From NCBI GenBank assembly GCA_020002185.1, contig CM034533.1:35817179-35881178 (forward strand): a stretch of DNA of 64,000 nt, in the 5' to 3' direction. Under the pieces are notes generated by a model. The model worked only from the letters and a program-made list of their open reading frames with translations, had not been told where the DNA came from and ran no database searches. Every line of letters starts with the position of its first letter. The stretch's first letter is position 1. The stretch is from Paraescarpia echinospica (taxonomy: Eukaryota; Annelida; Polychaeta; Sabellida; Siboglinidae). Position numbers and translations under genes: made by a program. Below, piece after piece: positions 11,140 through 47,332 of the stretch.

Positions 11140-12042
11140 TTATGTAAAGCAGTCCGTGTCGCTGTAAATTGCGTTGAATGATTGACAGCGAACAAGGACA
11201 ACCGGAACAATAATGTAAGAGTAATCTAGAAATACCAGTGCCAACAGCGGCAGTGCTATCGTCATTATTACGTCCGTGTTTATGAACCATCTTTGCCGAT
11301 ACTGTTCAATATTAGCGTGACATGCTGTCACGTGATATAAAAAGTCGTGATATGGTATATACGCAATATGTCGCAGCCATCGCTGTTGGCATGTGTACGT
11401 CGGACAGACTCCGCTTATCCGACCCTTCCTGTGCGGCCACAGCTGAGGTAAGACCACATTTAAATTTTACATAGGCGGCCATTATAACGTTTCCTTCATT
11501 TCCTGCTAAATTTGACGAACAATTTTCTTGAAAATTTCACAGCATATTTAACCTCCATTGACACAAGTGCTGGGGAAAACTCGTAAAATTCTCATACCTC
11601 AGTTTTCAGAAAAATCCACCCAAACCTGACACCCCTCAATTTCGCCCCAATCTGGTGACGGATTTTGAAATATTGGTGCGTTCTGCAAAATAGTCACTGT
11701 GCGAATACGCGAGCGACTAGCGTATGTTTATTGCTACCTCGTGAAAGATCTAATGTAGTAGTACATTCAGTATTCACTGGACTGACATGTGCCATGCCAA
11801 AGTGCTCGAACAAAATTCACACATGACACCAAAACGGTATTTTCAAGGGCACTCTTTCGGTCGGTAATGGCGGACGAATCCTTAATGTGGTCTTACCCCA
11901 GCTGACAAGTGCACGACGAGCAGTGGTCAAGCAAACTGTCCCCGGCCCGGAAGTTGGAGTGTGTAATATTATACAGTTTCCGACGGAAGTCTAACCACTG
12001 TATGCCGACCAAGCCAATAATGCCTATAACAATACTGAACAT
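11140..12042 (-). pseudogene. Membrane-protein-like ORF split by a MITE
   Basis: The right piece begins at an ATG at 12042 and reads MFSIVIGIIGLVGIQW (hydrophobic), then a polar segment with an NIT glycosylation sequon and CSSCTC, up to about 11905. The left piece (11439-11140) continues in the same frame from CAG CTG with WPHRKGRISGVCPTYTCQQ and a second hydrophobic segment, VIMTIALPLLALVFLDYSYIIV, before its stop. The MITE at 11440-11904 lies between them. Joining at the shared CAGCTG keeps the frame, so one ORF of about 150 codons with two membrane segments and a Cys-rich loop was probably interrupted. The family is unknown, and it could be a late exon of a larger gene. Confidence 0.45.
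11440..11904. mobile_element. MITE-like element with inverted ends
   Basis: The two ends are inverted copies: the left end reads CAGCTGAGGTAAGACCACAT, and the reverse complement of the right end reads CAGCTGGGGTAAGACCACAT. Similarity extends inward weakly (a GCGGCCATTA/CCGCCATTA match). CAGCTG at both ends could be part of the termini or a 6-bp target duplication; being palindromic, it leaves the exact edge open. The interior (about 430 bp) has no transposase, so this is a non-autonomous DNA element of undetermined superfamily. Confidence 0.65.
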
Positions 12043-12174
12043 ATTCGGGATAAGTCAGACACATTTACAAGACGATAAGAGAGATTGTTTTTCGCACCAG
12101 TTTCCAACCGAGTGATGAATGTGCGTGTGCTGTTAACCATATCGGGCCCTGGTGACCATCGTATGGCACAGAAC

Positions 12175-36599
<24,425 letters not shown>

Positions 36600-37085
36600 T
36601 GACCAATCAGTTATTTCGTTTACCACAACCAATAGTACGAATTACAAAAGAGATATAATGCAGGTATAAATAAATATTAGAGTATTTAAAAGGGGGTTGA
36701 ACAGAAGTGTGACACATGTATGTAGTTCATCCCGAATCGATTTAGTTATATTGTTACACTAGCTTATAAAATATGCATTAAATAAACTGCCAGACAATTA
36801 CTAATTATAAGATCACAATCACAGGTACATTTGTTTAGTCTTAAAATTAAAAAAGTAAGATATTTTAAATCTTGAAATTGTAATAAATCAGACCATTTCT
36901 ATTCTAAAATCTTAACCGTCCAAACGCGTTATAATGGACCACCATTGAACAAGTTAGTTTCACCGATATCAGTTTATGCTTGCCGTCCAGCAAGCAATGC
37001 AAGTATGGTATTCGGACCAAACTTTCAACACAACAGATGACAGTAAAATCTAAGGATATTATGCAAGATTGTGATTCACAGATGA
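36600..37085. other. Upstream region of the receptor gene
   Basis: AT-rich, with no clear TATA or CRE element. This holds the promoter or an upstream non-coding exon if the ATG at 36599 is right, but nothing specific is visible. Confidence 0.4.
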
Positions 37086-39556
37086 AACACAACTTGGTGG
37101 TGAAGAGGTTAGTATATAGGTACCTTGTTGTGTATACTGTACCATTTAAGGCTAGGTGAAGAAGTTAGTATATAGGTATCTTGTTGTGTATACTGTACCA
37201 TTTAAGGCTAGGCGAAGAAGTTAGTATATAGGTATCTTGTTGTGTATACTGTACCATTTAAGGCTAGGCGAAGAGGTTAGTATATAGGTATGTTGTTGTG
37301 TATACTGTACCATTTAAGGCTAGGCGAAGGGGTTAGTGTATAGGTACCTTGTTGTGTATACTGTACCATTTAAGGATAGGTGAAGAAGTTAGTATATAGG
37401 TATCTTGTTGTGTATACTGTACCATTTAAGGCTAGGTGAAGAAGTTAGTATATAGGTACCTTGTTGTGTATACTGTACCATTTAAGGCTAGGTGAAGAAG
37501 TTAGTATTTAGGTATCTTGTTGTGTATACTGTACCATTTAAGGCTAGGTGAAGAAGTTAGTATATAGGTATCTTATTGTGTATACTGTACCATTTAAGGC
37601 TAGGCGAAGAGGTTAGTATATAGGTATCTTGTTGTGTATACTGTACCATTTAAGGCTAGGCGAAGGGGTTAGTATATAGGTACCTTGTTGTGTATACTGT
37701 ACCATTTAAGGCTAGGTGAAGAAGTTAGTATATAGGTATCTTGTTGTGTATACTGTACCAATTAAGGCTAGGCGAAGAGGTTAGTATATAGGTATCTTGT
37801 TGTGTATACTGTACCATTTAAGGCTAGGCGAAGGGGTTAGTGTATAGGTACCTTGTTGTGTATACTGTACCGTTTAAGGCTAGGCGAAGGGGTTAGTATA
37901 TATATACCTTGTTGTGTATACTGTACCATTTAAGGCTAGGCGAAGAGGTTAGTATATAGGTACCTTGTTGTGTATACTGTACCATTTAAGGCTAGGCGAA
38001 GGGGTTAGTATATAGGTACCTTGTTGTGTATACTGTGCCATTTAAGGCTAGGCGAAGGGGTTAGTATATAGGTACCTTGTTGTGTATACTGTACCATTTG
38101 AGGCTAGGCGAAGAGGTTAGTATATAGGTACATTGTTGTGTATACTCTACCATTTAAGGCTAGGCGAAGGGGTTAGTATATAGGTACCTTGTTGTGTATA
38201 CTGTACCATTTAAGGCTAGGTGAAGAAGTTAGTATATAGGTATCTTGTTGTGTATACTCTACCATTTAAGGCTAGGCGAAGAGGTTAGTATATAGGTATC
38301 TTGTTGTGTATACTGTACCATTTAAGGCTAGGCGAAGGGGTTAGTGTATAGGTATCTTGTTGTGTATACTGTACCATTTAAGGCTAGGCGAAGGGGTTAG
38401 TATATAGGTATATTGTTGTGTATACTGTACCATTTAAGGCTAGGTGAAGAAGTTAGTATATAGGTACCTTGTTGTGTATACTGTGCCATTTAAGGCTAGG
38501 CGAAGGGGTTAATATATAGGTACCTTGTTGTGTATACTGTACCATTTGAGGCTAGGCGAAGAGGTTAGTATATAGGTACATTGTTGTGTATACTGTACCA
38601 TTTAAGGCTAGGCGAAGGGGTTAGTATATAGGTACCTTGTTGTGTATACTGTACCATTTGAGGCTAGGCGAAGAGGTTAGTATATAGGTACATTGTTGTG
38701 TATACTCTACCATTTAAGGCTAGGCGAAGTGGTTAGTATATAGGTACCTTGTTGTGTATACTGTACCATTTAAGGCTAGGTGAAGAAGTTAGTATATAGG
38801 TATCTTGTTGTGTATACTGTACCATTTAAGGCTAGGCGAAGAGGTTAGTATATAGGTATCTTGTTGTGTATACTGTACCATTTAAGGCTAGGCGAAGGGG
38901 TTAGTGTATAGGTATCTTGTTGTGTATACTGTACCATTTAAAGCTAGGCGAAGGGGTTAGTATATAGGTATATTGTTGTGTATACTGTACCATTTAAGGC
39001 TAGGTGAAGAAGTTAGTATATAGGTACCTTGTTGTGTATACTGTGCCATTTAAGGCTAGGCGAAAGGGTTAATATATAGGTACCTTGTTGTGTATACTGT
39101 ACCATTTGAGGCTAGGCGAAGAGGTTAGTATATAGGTACATTGTTGTGTATACTGTACCATTTAAGGCTAGGCGAAGGGGTTAGTATATAGGTACCTTGT
39201 TGTGTATACTGTACCGTTTAAGGCTAGGCGAAGGGGTTAGTATATAGGTACCTTGTTGTGTATACTGTACCATTTGAGGCTAGGCGAAGGGGTTAGTATA
39301 TAGGTACCTTGTTGTGTATACTGTGCCATTTAAGGCTAGGCGAAGAGGTTAGTATATATAGTTGCCTTGTTGTGTATACTGTACCATTTAAGGCTAGGCG
39401 AAGGGGTTAGTATATAGGTACCTTGTTGTGTATACTGTACCGTTTAAGGCTAGGCGAAGGAGTTAGTATATAGGTACATTGTTGTGTATACTGTACCATT
39501 TGAGGCTAGGCGAAGAGGTTAGTATATAGGTACCTTGTTGTGTATACTGTGCCATT
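37086..39556. repeat. 56-bp satellite, about 44 copies
   Basis: A regular 56-bp unit containing TTAGTATATAGGTACCTTG, TTGTGTATACTGTACCATTT and AAGGCTAGGCGAAG. Main variants are GGTGAAGAAGTT versus GGCGAAGGGGTT, and TACCTTG versus TATCTTG or TACATTG. The array starts within about 500 bp of the receptor's start codon. The internal GTATAC and GGTACC sites are palindromic. Confidence 0.95.
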
Positions 39557-39939
39557 TAAGTTGATTTTACAATACAAACAATCATACATTGAATCTTTAA
39601 TGTACCGTAGACATAGCTGCTGTTACTGTTTCAGTTGTTGGGCATGCACAACTTGCAATGTTATTGCTATAACTGTAACTATGCTAGTGGGTAGTGATGC
39701 AGAAGCAGCAGCAGCTGCACTGACTGAGAGACAAATTAAACTCCAAGGGCAATGTCTCTATTCAGTTTGGATTCAATGATCAGTATAGAAATTTACACAA
39801 TTAAGGCGATAGTCAGTGATAACTACTCGAACAGTGACATATGCGTTGCGCCCCGCAGTATAAATCACTGCAGGACAAACAGCAATTCCAATCCCAATTA
39901 CAATACTTATATACACACGAACACTGACACAGAAAAAGC

Positions 39940-40485
39940 AAATAAGACCATGGGTTTTCTTAGACGGAATGTTAAAATAGGAAATAAGAAAATCAAAGAA
40001 ACAGCCTGAAAGCCCTGATAAGGCCTGTCCTGGACTATCTCAGCTCAGTTTGAGATCCTCACACCATCAAAGACATTACTGCCCTCGAGAACATACAGAG
40101 GATATCAGCATGCTAAGTCACCAACAGGCACCATCACATTTCTTCCGTAGACTCCATACTAGATACACTAAACTGGCCAACTCTCCAAGCCCGTAGAAAG
40201 AATGCACGCCTCAGTATGCTATAGAACACAGGAACCATCACAATTATTAACTTACAGTACTTGCCAAAACTAACCGGGCCACTTAAAACAAACACTAGGA
40301 AAACCCATGACATCGGGCATACACTTCCCCACCACCGCACGCAGTACATGAAGATGTCGCTTTTCTCACGTACAATAGCCAAGTGGAATAGCCTGCCTTC
40401 CCCAAGAAGTGGTATCTGCGACCAGTCTGGATTCTTTTGAGCCAAGGCTCCTCCGTCATCTCTGATTTCTATAAACACCTCTCCC
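39940..40485 (+). mobile_element. LINE 3' end (jockey/CR1-like), decayed
   Basis: Plus-strand reading gives GFLRRNVKIGNKKIKETA, a stop, ALIRPVLDYLSSV, DITALENIQRISAC and LDTLNWPTLQARRKNARLSM, the C-terminal block of a non-LTR RT. There are several stops. The minus-strand 129-codon frame here is a shadow. Confidence 0.7.
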
Positions 40486-41115
40486 ATCCCCTTCCCTCCA
40501 TTTCTACACCCTCCTAACCCCACTAAAGCACACTGCTACATCTCACTTTCCTCCCATCCCCTTCCCTCCCTTTCTACACCCTCCTAACCCCACTAAAGTG
40601 CACTACTACATCTCTCTTTCCTCCCATCCCCTTCCCTCCCTTTTTACACCCTCCTAATCCCACTAAAGCGCACTACTACATCTCTCTTTCCTCCCATCCC
40701 CTTTTTACACCCTCCTAATCCCACTAAAGCGCACTACTACATGTTTCTTTCCTCCCGTCCCCTTCCCTCCCTTTTTACACCCTCCTAACCTCACTAATGT
40801 GCACTACTACATCTCTCTTTCCTCCCATCCCCTTCCCTCCCTTTCCACACCCTCCTAACCCCACTAACGTGCACTACTACATCTCTCTTTCCCCCCATCC
40901 ATCCCCTTCCCTCTCTTTCTACACCCTCCTAACCCCACTAAAGCACACTACTGCATCTCTCTTTCCTCCCATCCCCTTCCCTCCCTTTTTACACCCTCCT
41001 AACCCTACTAAAGTGCACTACTACATCTCTCTTTTCTCCCATCCCCTTCCCTCCCTTTCCACACCCTCCTAACCCCACTAAGGCTCACTACTATATATCA
41101 TCTCTCTTTCCTGTT
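40486..41115. repeat. 60-70 bp C-rich minisatellite
   Basis: About nine copies of a unit with CCCATCCCCTTCCCTCCCTTT, ACACCCTCCTAACCCCACTAA and a GCACTACTACATCTCTCTTTCCT phrase. It follows directly on the LINE 3' end and appears to have grown from its terminal sequence. Confidence 0.9.
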
Positions 41116-41129
41116 GCCAAAGAATACCC

Positions 41130-42840
41130 CATAAAATGACAAATTCCTCAACCGAATGAAGGTGGTCATCAAATAAAAGAAAAAGAAGAAGAGCTAGCAG
41201 ACTGCAGACGTTAGGTAGGCAACCACCGGTAAAGTGGGTTCGTGTGAAGGTTACATGCGTTCCCGTCTAGAGTGATCGACGAAGAAAAAGAAGTAGGCCC
41301 GCAATGCTCAAGTTGCAAGCATTGTTTAGCTTGACACGCTTGAATTGGTGTTGACGGATCTGATGTATGTTGTCATTTATATACCAGTTTGAAGTGAATG
41401 GTAAGATTTAAGCACCTGTTGGACACATATATGCACATATATGCACATCGATTTCATCGTTGTCGTTGTTATCGTCGTCATCAACGTCGTTATCATGATC
41501 ATCATATATTATTTAATACCGCTTAAAGAGATTTACAATCAATCCCGTGGCTGGCATATTCTTTTCAAAACCAATCGTACTTATCTGGAATACATTCAAC
41601 CACGTCGAATTCACTGCGCTAGAACTATCCGTTCCCGCATAGAATGCCTACTGTCAATAGCCAGAGTTAGCTGCATCCGTGAACTCAAATAGTTTTATGA
41701 AAGAATTCAATACTTGCCACGGTAAGCGAAGCTTTCAATGTGACACCCGCTATTAGACATTTGAAAAACTTTGACGGGCAGCCGTGGGTAAAGAGTGGAA
41801 CTATCAGACGGTTTGGCTATATTTGAACCTTCTCTTTGTTGATAAATATGATAAATAGTTGCGAGCACAAAGAGACCCTACTGTACACTATAAAAACGAG
41901 GTCAAAGTGTTGAAGAATTCACGTTACAAGTCGGAAACAAAGAAGACCAGTGTGAATGCAAAACACTGATTGACTATGTTCAGAGATCGTCCGAGGATTG
42001 TCGAGTCAGATATAGGGCTTACGCTCCTAGATTGCTAGATAAAGTTTGACCTATCGACAGGGCAGCAGAAATTGCGTAACACTGAAGCCGCAACATGAAC
42101 GAGCTGAGAAGAGACACGTGGTTATGCCAGAGCGAATGATACTAGAAGAAACGTCGCGCACACGGAGAATGTGTGTAGGTGTTATTCACATAAAGAATCT
42201 GACACGTGATAGGTCATATTCGTCAATCCGTCTATGTGAGAATAATAATGTTTTTATACAACAGTATTATTTTACTGATGCTATTTCGTGTACTCGAGTA
42301 CTTCTACATTCTGCACAGGTCAACAGTGACAAAAACGTACACCAAGTGAAGGATTTTGTTTTTGCATGACGACAGAGAGCTTAGTGATGTGACCTATACG
42401 TTCTGACAAAAGAGTAATAATAGTGTTGGTGTTAAGTCGAGTTTACCTTTCATCATGCCCATAGCAGAATAAAAACCAGACCAGGACCATTATGCAGTGT
42501 TGAAACACTCTATGAATCTAAATCATAGACGCACAAGATGAAAACAAGACAGTTTTTAATAAAGTCAACACAACCCAATGTTGGAACTATGTGTGAAATA
42601 ACCGAAGTCTGGAGGTGGGAACGTTCAAATGTTAACCTGATAACGCGTCAACAGTTTAACTGTAGTTCTAAAAAACAGATGTTTTGTTGTCGCTGGTGAA
42701 ATGACAAGAAGATCAAGAAAGAGCTCCTCAACGTGTAGGTGTTCAGTAGCGTTACAAGTTAACAATAGTTGACATTCGGTGCTACGAACAGTTGAATTCA
42801 ACGACAACAGCGCGAAGTGCCAATCTCCTGAATACAAGTG
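41130..42840. other. Intergenic, no recognised gene
   Basis: Short frames on both strands, the longest 107 codons at 42046-42369, lack domains and neighbours. Nothing supports a gene. Confidence 0.4.
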
Positions 42841-42844
42841 GTGA

Positions 42845-43095
42845 GACTCAATGTTACAGATTATTGAAATACGCTGTGTTGTTGCATTCCTTTTCTCCCT
42901 CTTGTCCAGGGTGAGGCTGGCCTCGATGTATGTACTCCGATTTTTGTTTTCCTTAAAACGGTTCTTGCACTGCCGTCTTCGCCACCCGTCTCCACTCCCA
43001 CACGTCTGTGGCTCCCATTCTTCCATCCTCTCCACGTCCCCAACATCTCTCTTTACATAATCGTCCCATCGCAGTCGTGGTCTTCTTCTGTTATT
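42845..43095 (-). mobile_element. LINE C-terminal fragment, same family as 58-64 kb
   Basis: The minus strand encodes RRRPRLRWDDYVKRDV, then ERMEEWEPQTCGSGDGWRRR and a downstream EASLTLDKREKR. The end EASLT..K.E.R resembles that of the 58-kb LINE (QASLTPEDRE), and (R)GRPR.RW is a typical C-terminal LINE motif. The fragment is 5'-truncated. Confidence 0.65.
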
Positions 43096-43249
43096 AGTAT
43101 GATTATTAATGAACGATGTTTTATAGATAAATGCGAACAGGTGTCACTGACGATGCCAATGTGAAATGACTATTCATAATGAACAAAGAGTCGTTGTTGA
43201 GATTCATCAACATATGTACGTTGATGAAAGCAATGACTGCAACAAGCAT

Positions 43250-43420
43250 ATACATTCATTGTCTTAATTACTATTATTATTAGTTAATTTTATTTATGAT
43301 ATAACAACTATTGTTTTAGTCAAATGCATTATTTTTAATATACATTTGAATATCATTGTAAAGCGCTATGAACAACATTGGATGTGGCGCTTAACAAAAT
43401 AAATTATTATTATTATTAAC
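43250..43420 (+). repeat. SINE/LINE 3' tail with (TTA)n
   Basis: Contains TGTAAAGCGCTATGAACAAC and GTGGCGCTTAACAAAATAAA, followed by (TTA)n. This paired 'aagcgc' tail is very common in marine-animal SINEs and LINEs. Confidence 0.6.
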
Positions 43421-43544
43421 TGTGCGTCTCGATTGTACCGGTTGCGCAGTTGCGTGCAGTTGTCCCTTCAGCAGAGACCGACTGTACAGACCACGCGACC
43501 AACGCTCGAATGCTACCGACATCCTTATCATTACAATCACTGTC

Positions 43545-43715
43545 ACACGAATACCGATCCATTATGTGCCTTACATCTGGCGTGTGCAGACGACGCTACG
43601 TAGGATGTCCCCGCCTCCGATTCCTTTCCATTGTCAGCCACCTTACACAGACAGAGAATATCTGTCCGTCTCTTTCAGCCGTTCGTTCACCAGTTGAACA
43701 TTGAACACAAGACAT
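43545..43715. repeat. Dispersed repeat, copy 1
   Basis: ACCGATCCA, CCTTACATCTGGCGTGTGC and CTTACACAGACA phrases, then a TTCACCAGT...TGAACACTGAA-like stretch. They recur in the same order at 54395-54550. No coding potential is seen. Confidence 0.65.
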
Positions 43716-44109
43716 TCACTACTGCTATTCTTGGCGTTGATACAGAAAAAACGTAATTGCATGCACCCATTGTGGAAGGGAAATCGCTGTAAGCGGTATG
43801 GCGTGCTCGGTTCTCTCTCTTCTGTAGTCCATGTCCGATGATTCATGGTTCAGTTGCGTGTTTTATCAATGCCGCCAGTCAAAGACGATCGAACCGAAGG
43901 ATAAAAATCGCGTCGTTTAATCAGCGGGTATCTGGTTCAATGTACAGCACAGGGGTGACCCCCGAATTAAGTTAGGTGACTCTCCTGGTCGACTGACTCT
44001 GGACACACAATTCCAAACATTTGTATGGACACAGCATGGGGCTTCTTAACCGCACTTATGATCAAACGGTTCCAAAAGATTCGTTGTCGCCAGGAGTAAA
44101 ATAACGTTC

Positions 44110-44670
44110 GTTTTCAAAGTTGTATGTTTGCAGTATAACTATTATGAAATGGCACCGGAAGTGGTGGGTGTTAATAGCTAGTAGCGTGCCTGAATGGAAG
44201 TTCTCCAGATTTACTGCACTGAATAAATGTTATGTAATAGTTTATGTAGCGTAGGGTAAACTAGACCATTGTACCAGAAACGTTCTCGCAAAAAGATCCT
44301 GACGTCATCAGTCACGTTTGCTGTACCTGTCGTATTGTACGTGTCAGTAAGACACTCGAGTCAGTAAAGGCATAGTGCATGATAAACTAGACCACCAGAC
44401 CTTGACACCATTCACATTGTAAGAGTAAGCAAGATAGTCATATTCAAAGTTATATGTTTGCAGTACAAATATTATGAAATGGCATCGAAAGCGGCGACGG
44501 GTGCTAATAGCAGGTAGCGTGTCGGAATAGAAGTTCTCCAGATATACTGCATTGTTTTAAATAGTGCATGATAAACTAGACCGTTGTACCAGACACGTGT
44601 TCGCGAAAAGATCCTGACGTCATCCGTCAAGATTGCTGTAGTTATCATATTGTAAGAGTCAGTATACGAC
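44110..44670 (+). repeat. Diverged direct duplication, about 330 bp apart
   Basis: The block at 44110-44365 and that at 44437-44668 share TCAAAGTT.TATGTTTGCAGTA, GAAGTTCTCCAGAT.TACTGCA, AAACTAGACC.TTGTACCAGA and AAAGATCCTGACGTCATC. Copies are diverged by small indels. Each carries a TGACGTCA CRE palindrome. Confidence 0.75.
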
Positions 44671-44699
44671 ACCAGAGCTTCACAAAGTTGCTCGTCTGG

Positions 44700-45862
44700 T
44701 AAGTTACTGCACAAGTCACAAATGCTTTAACACTGTCGCACACCAACAAATACGAGCCACATTGTCGTCAAATAGGCCTGCCTATTCAATAAAAAAGCAA
44801 ATAATCCAGCATTTGGTAGGCCACGTGATTTGCTTTTCACTAGGAAAAAAAAGCTGTGCCTTATGTAAAGTGATGTTTCTCTCCTTTTGTTAGGGAAGCA
44901 ATGCCATTCTTGTTGATAGTTGCCACAATGGCTCTTCTCATTAGATCGTTCAATGTAATAGTTTGTGCAGTTTGTTAGGTAATTATTTATGCTTTATGCT
45001 TTAGTTTATTTAATACACAATAAAGTGTTGACTGAATGGGAAACGTGCAGTGATTCGATCTTTGGTATGTTAATCTTGATGTTGATACTAGTGAAGCGTC
45101 AGTAGTAATTACATTTGAATAATAATCTCTGGATGCACGTAATATATTTGTATAGAGTAACTTGGGGCATAACGCCCAGTTTTGGGGCATAACGCCCACC
45201 CCCTATCTAGCTACAAGGCAAGAAAATAACAATTTCGAGATTGCCAGACATATATGGGCATTCGTATTCGGCGCAATGGAGATTATCGCAGAAGTAAAAC
45301 GCACGGTAAGCTGTTCGCATTAAAAAATAGTTTTGGAATTATAACAGTTGTTCCTACCAAAGTAGGACTTTATACAGTAACCGCGGGAATCTGTGACAAA
45401 GATTTTAATGTATAGCATAGAAAACGTGCATGTAATAGTTGTATAAATGTATAACTTACGGGCGATATATGAGAGTAACATTCAACTTAAGACATATGTG
45501 GGGCGAAAAGGCCAAACATAATAGAGGCAAAACGTTATGTCCCATGACCTTGCAAAAGATATGTTGCTCCGATTATTTTAATAAACATTCTTTATAGACC
45601 CTAATATATATACATACACTGTATATTCATATATAAATACATGTTATATTAAATTATATTTAGACGCTATAATAAAAATACAGGACCTAGTCAATCTAAA
45701 CCTTAATCATTTATCTATATAATAGACGTCATCCATATTATAGGTTATGGCACTGACTATTTTAGCTAACAGGACTAATAAGGATAGAATCGACAAACGG
45801 TTCAAACAACAACCTAAAATACATTTAAATATTATAAGGTAAACTCTCTTTTCTCAATCCAG
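44700..45862. other. Intergenic, no recognised gene
   Basis: Nothing coding is seen. A small duplication, TTGGGGCATAACGCCCA twice, lies at about 45162-45199. Confidence 0.5.
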
Positions 45863-45971
45863 ATGGTACGCAATTACAAAAGAAGATCAACGCGAGGATC
45901 TTACGGCGTTGATCGACTCGGTGGAGCAGTTGACGCAGTGAACAATGGGGACTCCGTGAACAAGGCGTCAG
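45863..45971 (+). pseudogene. Transposase N-terminal HTH exon
   Basis: ATG at 45863 opens MVRNYKRRSTRGSYGVDRLG, then AVDAVNNGDSVNKAS. This is the standard start of pogo/Tigger-like transposases and their psq DNA-binding domain. The exon ends at a good donor (TCAG|GTAGGT). Confidence 0.8.
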
Positions 45972-46033
45972 GTAGGTGTGTCATGTGCATGTCTATTATA
46001 AACGATTATGAAATGTTGATATTTGTAATATTA

Positions 46034-46034
<1 letters not shown>

Positions 46035-46073
<39 letters not shown>

Positions 46074-46077
46074 TATA
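46035..46077. repeat. (TA)n microsatellite
   Basis: About 20 TA units with small interruptions in the transposase intron. Confidence 0.9.
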
Positions 46078-46169
46078 ACATATTGGTGGCAGGGCTATTC
46101 TAGACTCAGTTTACGTTCGTATTACTTCTATGCATTATTGTTGAAATATTTTGTGACACATTTGCACAT

Positions 46170-46416
46170 TTGCTTCTGTTTAAAGTGACTACGGGGTACC
46201 AGACGAACTCTTGCCAGACACATCAGAGGCATTATCAGACAACCCGGCAGAAATATACTGTGTAGCAAAACAACGACGTTCTCACCGCTGTTTGAGGCTG
46301 AACTGGTGAAGTACGTGAAAGAAATGGAGTCATCCATGTACTGCCTGACAATGATAGACCTGCGTCGTTTAGCATATGATCTTGTCGTACGCATGGGCAA
46401 CATAATAAACGAATAG
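46170..46416 (+). pseudogene. Transposase DNA-binding segment, frameshifted
   Basis: After an acceptor-like TTCTGTTTAAAG come TACGGGGTACC (YGVP) and, one base out of frame, RRTLARHIRGIIRQPGRN, then SPLFEAELVKYVKEMESSMY and MIDLRRLAYDLVVRMGN. The segment stops at 46414, just where the LINE is inserted. One base appears to be missing near 46190. Confidence 0.7.
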
Positions 46417-46418
46417 CA

Positions 46419-47331
46419 AAAGTGCTGAACAGCTGAACATACTGGATAAAAAAGAAGAAGCCTAAATTACAATAAATAAGTTGATCAGATACTAAAATGT
46501 GATTCTGAGATAGATAAGACTAAAATGTATTAAAACTGTATGCATGAATAATACAAAGGTTAAATGAGGTTGTTTGAGTTCCAAACTGTCTAGTGTTCTC
46601 AATCGCGCGTAGTTCCAGAGGCAGAGAGTTCAACAATGTCGGCCCAGCACATGCAAACGCCCGGCGACCATAACGTTCTAGGTTCACACATGGAACGTCC
46701 AGAAGCAGACCACCGCCAGAGCGTAGGGTCCTGCGTGGTGCGTGACGATGTAGCAGTGACGCCAGATACACTGACGTGCCTGCATACAGTGCCGTGTGTA
46801 CAGCCTTGAGTAACTTGTACTCGATGCGCTTTCTCACTGGGAGCCAGTGTAGCTGTTGTAGGACCGCAGTGATAGATCGCCGGTCACCTCGTCGAAGTTG
46901 TATCACAACATGAGCGGCTGACCGTTGGACTCTCTCTAGACGGTGCAGCAGACGGTCAGATATACCGAAGAGCATCGTATTTCCATAATCAATTCTGGAT
47001 GTCACAAGTGCATGGACAAGACATCTGCGGATACTGGTCGTCATTGCCTCTCGTACACAAACAATTCTCGAGAGATGGTAGTAAGCACTTCGACATGCAT
47101 TTGCCACCTGCGTCGACATCGATAAATCAGCATCGATTGCAACGCCAAGGTCACGGACGATGATCGATGTCGCTACATATTGTCCGCATATGTCGACATG
47201 ATCAATGTGTATTGGTCTGCGCAAGCTCGATGAACGTATAACAATTGCTTCCGTTTTACTATCGTTAAGAACAAGTCCGTTGTCATAGAGGCACGTTTTA
47301 ACTTCACTGATGCAAGCCTCCATTCTGATGG
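46419..47331 (-). mobile_element. 5'-truncated LINE inserted in the transposon
   Basis: The minus strand carries a long open frame whose LINE part begins about CATIRMEACISEVKT and includes LVLNDSKTEAIVIRSS, IIVRDLGVAIDADLSMSTQV, LVHALVTSRIDYGNTMLFG and LERVQRSAAHVVIQLRRGDR. It ends in LNSLPLELRAIENTRQF. This is the C-terminal half of a CR1/L2/jockey-type RT. TAGCA occurs at both edges (46414 and 47332) as a likely target duplication. The first part of the 363-codon frame is reverse transposase sequence, not LINE. Confidence 0.8.
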
Positions 47332-47332
47332 T

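Noticed and set aside
11140..12174. A trypsin domain following the receptor's last exon
   Set aside because: No IVGG, TAAHC or GDSGGP motif is visible in any frame downstream to 8 kb. A GDS in the split ORF is GDSLLD and lacks the context.
40134..40523. A 129-codon minus-strand ORF
   Set aside because: The plus strand codes LINE RT C-terminal motifs here; this frame is its shadow.
42046..42369. A 107-codon plus-strand ORF
   Set aside because: No domain, weak coding bias and no splice or neighbour support.
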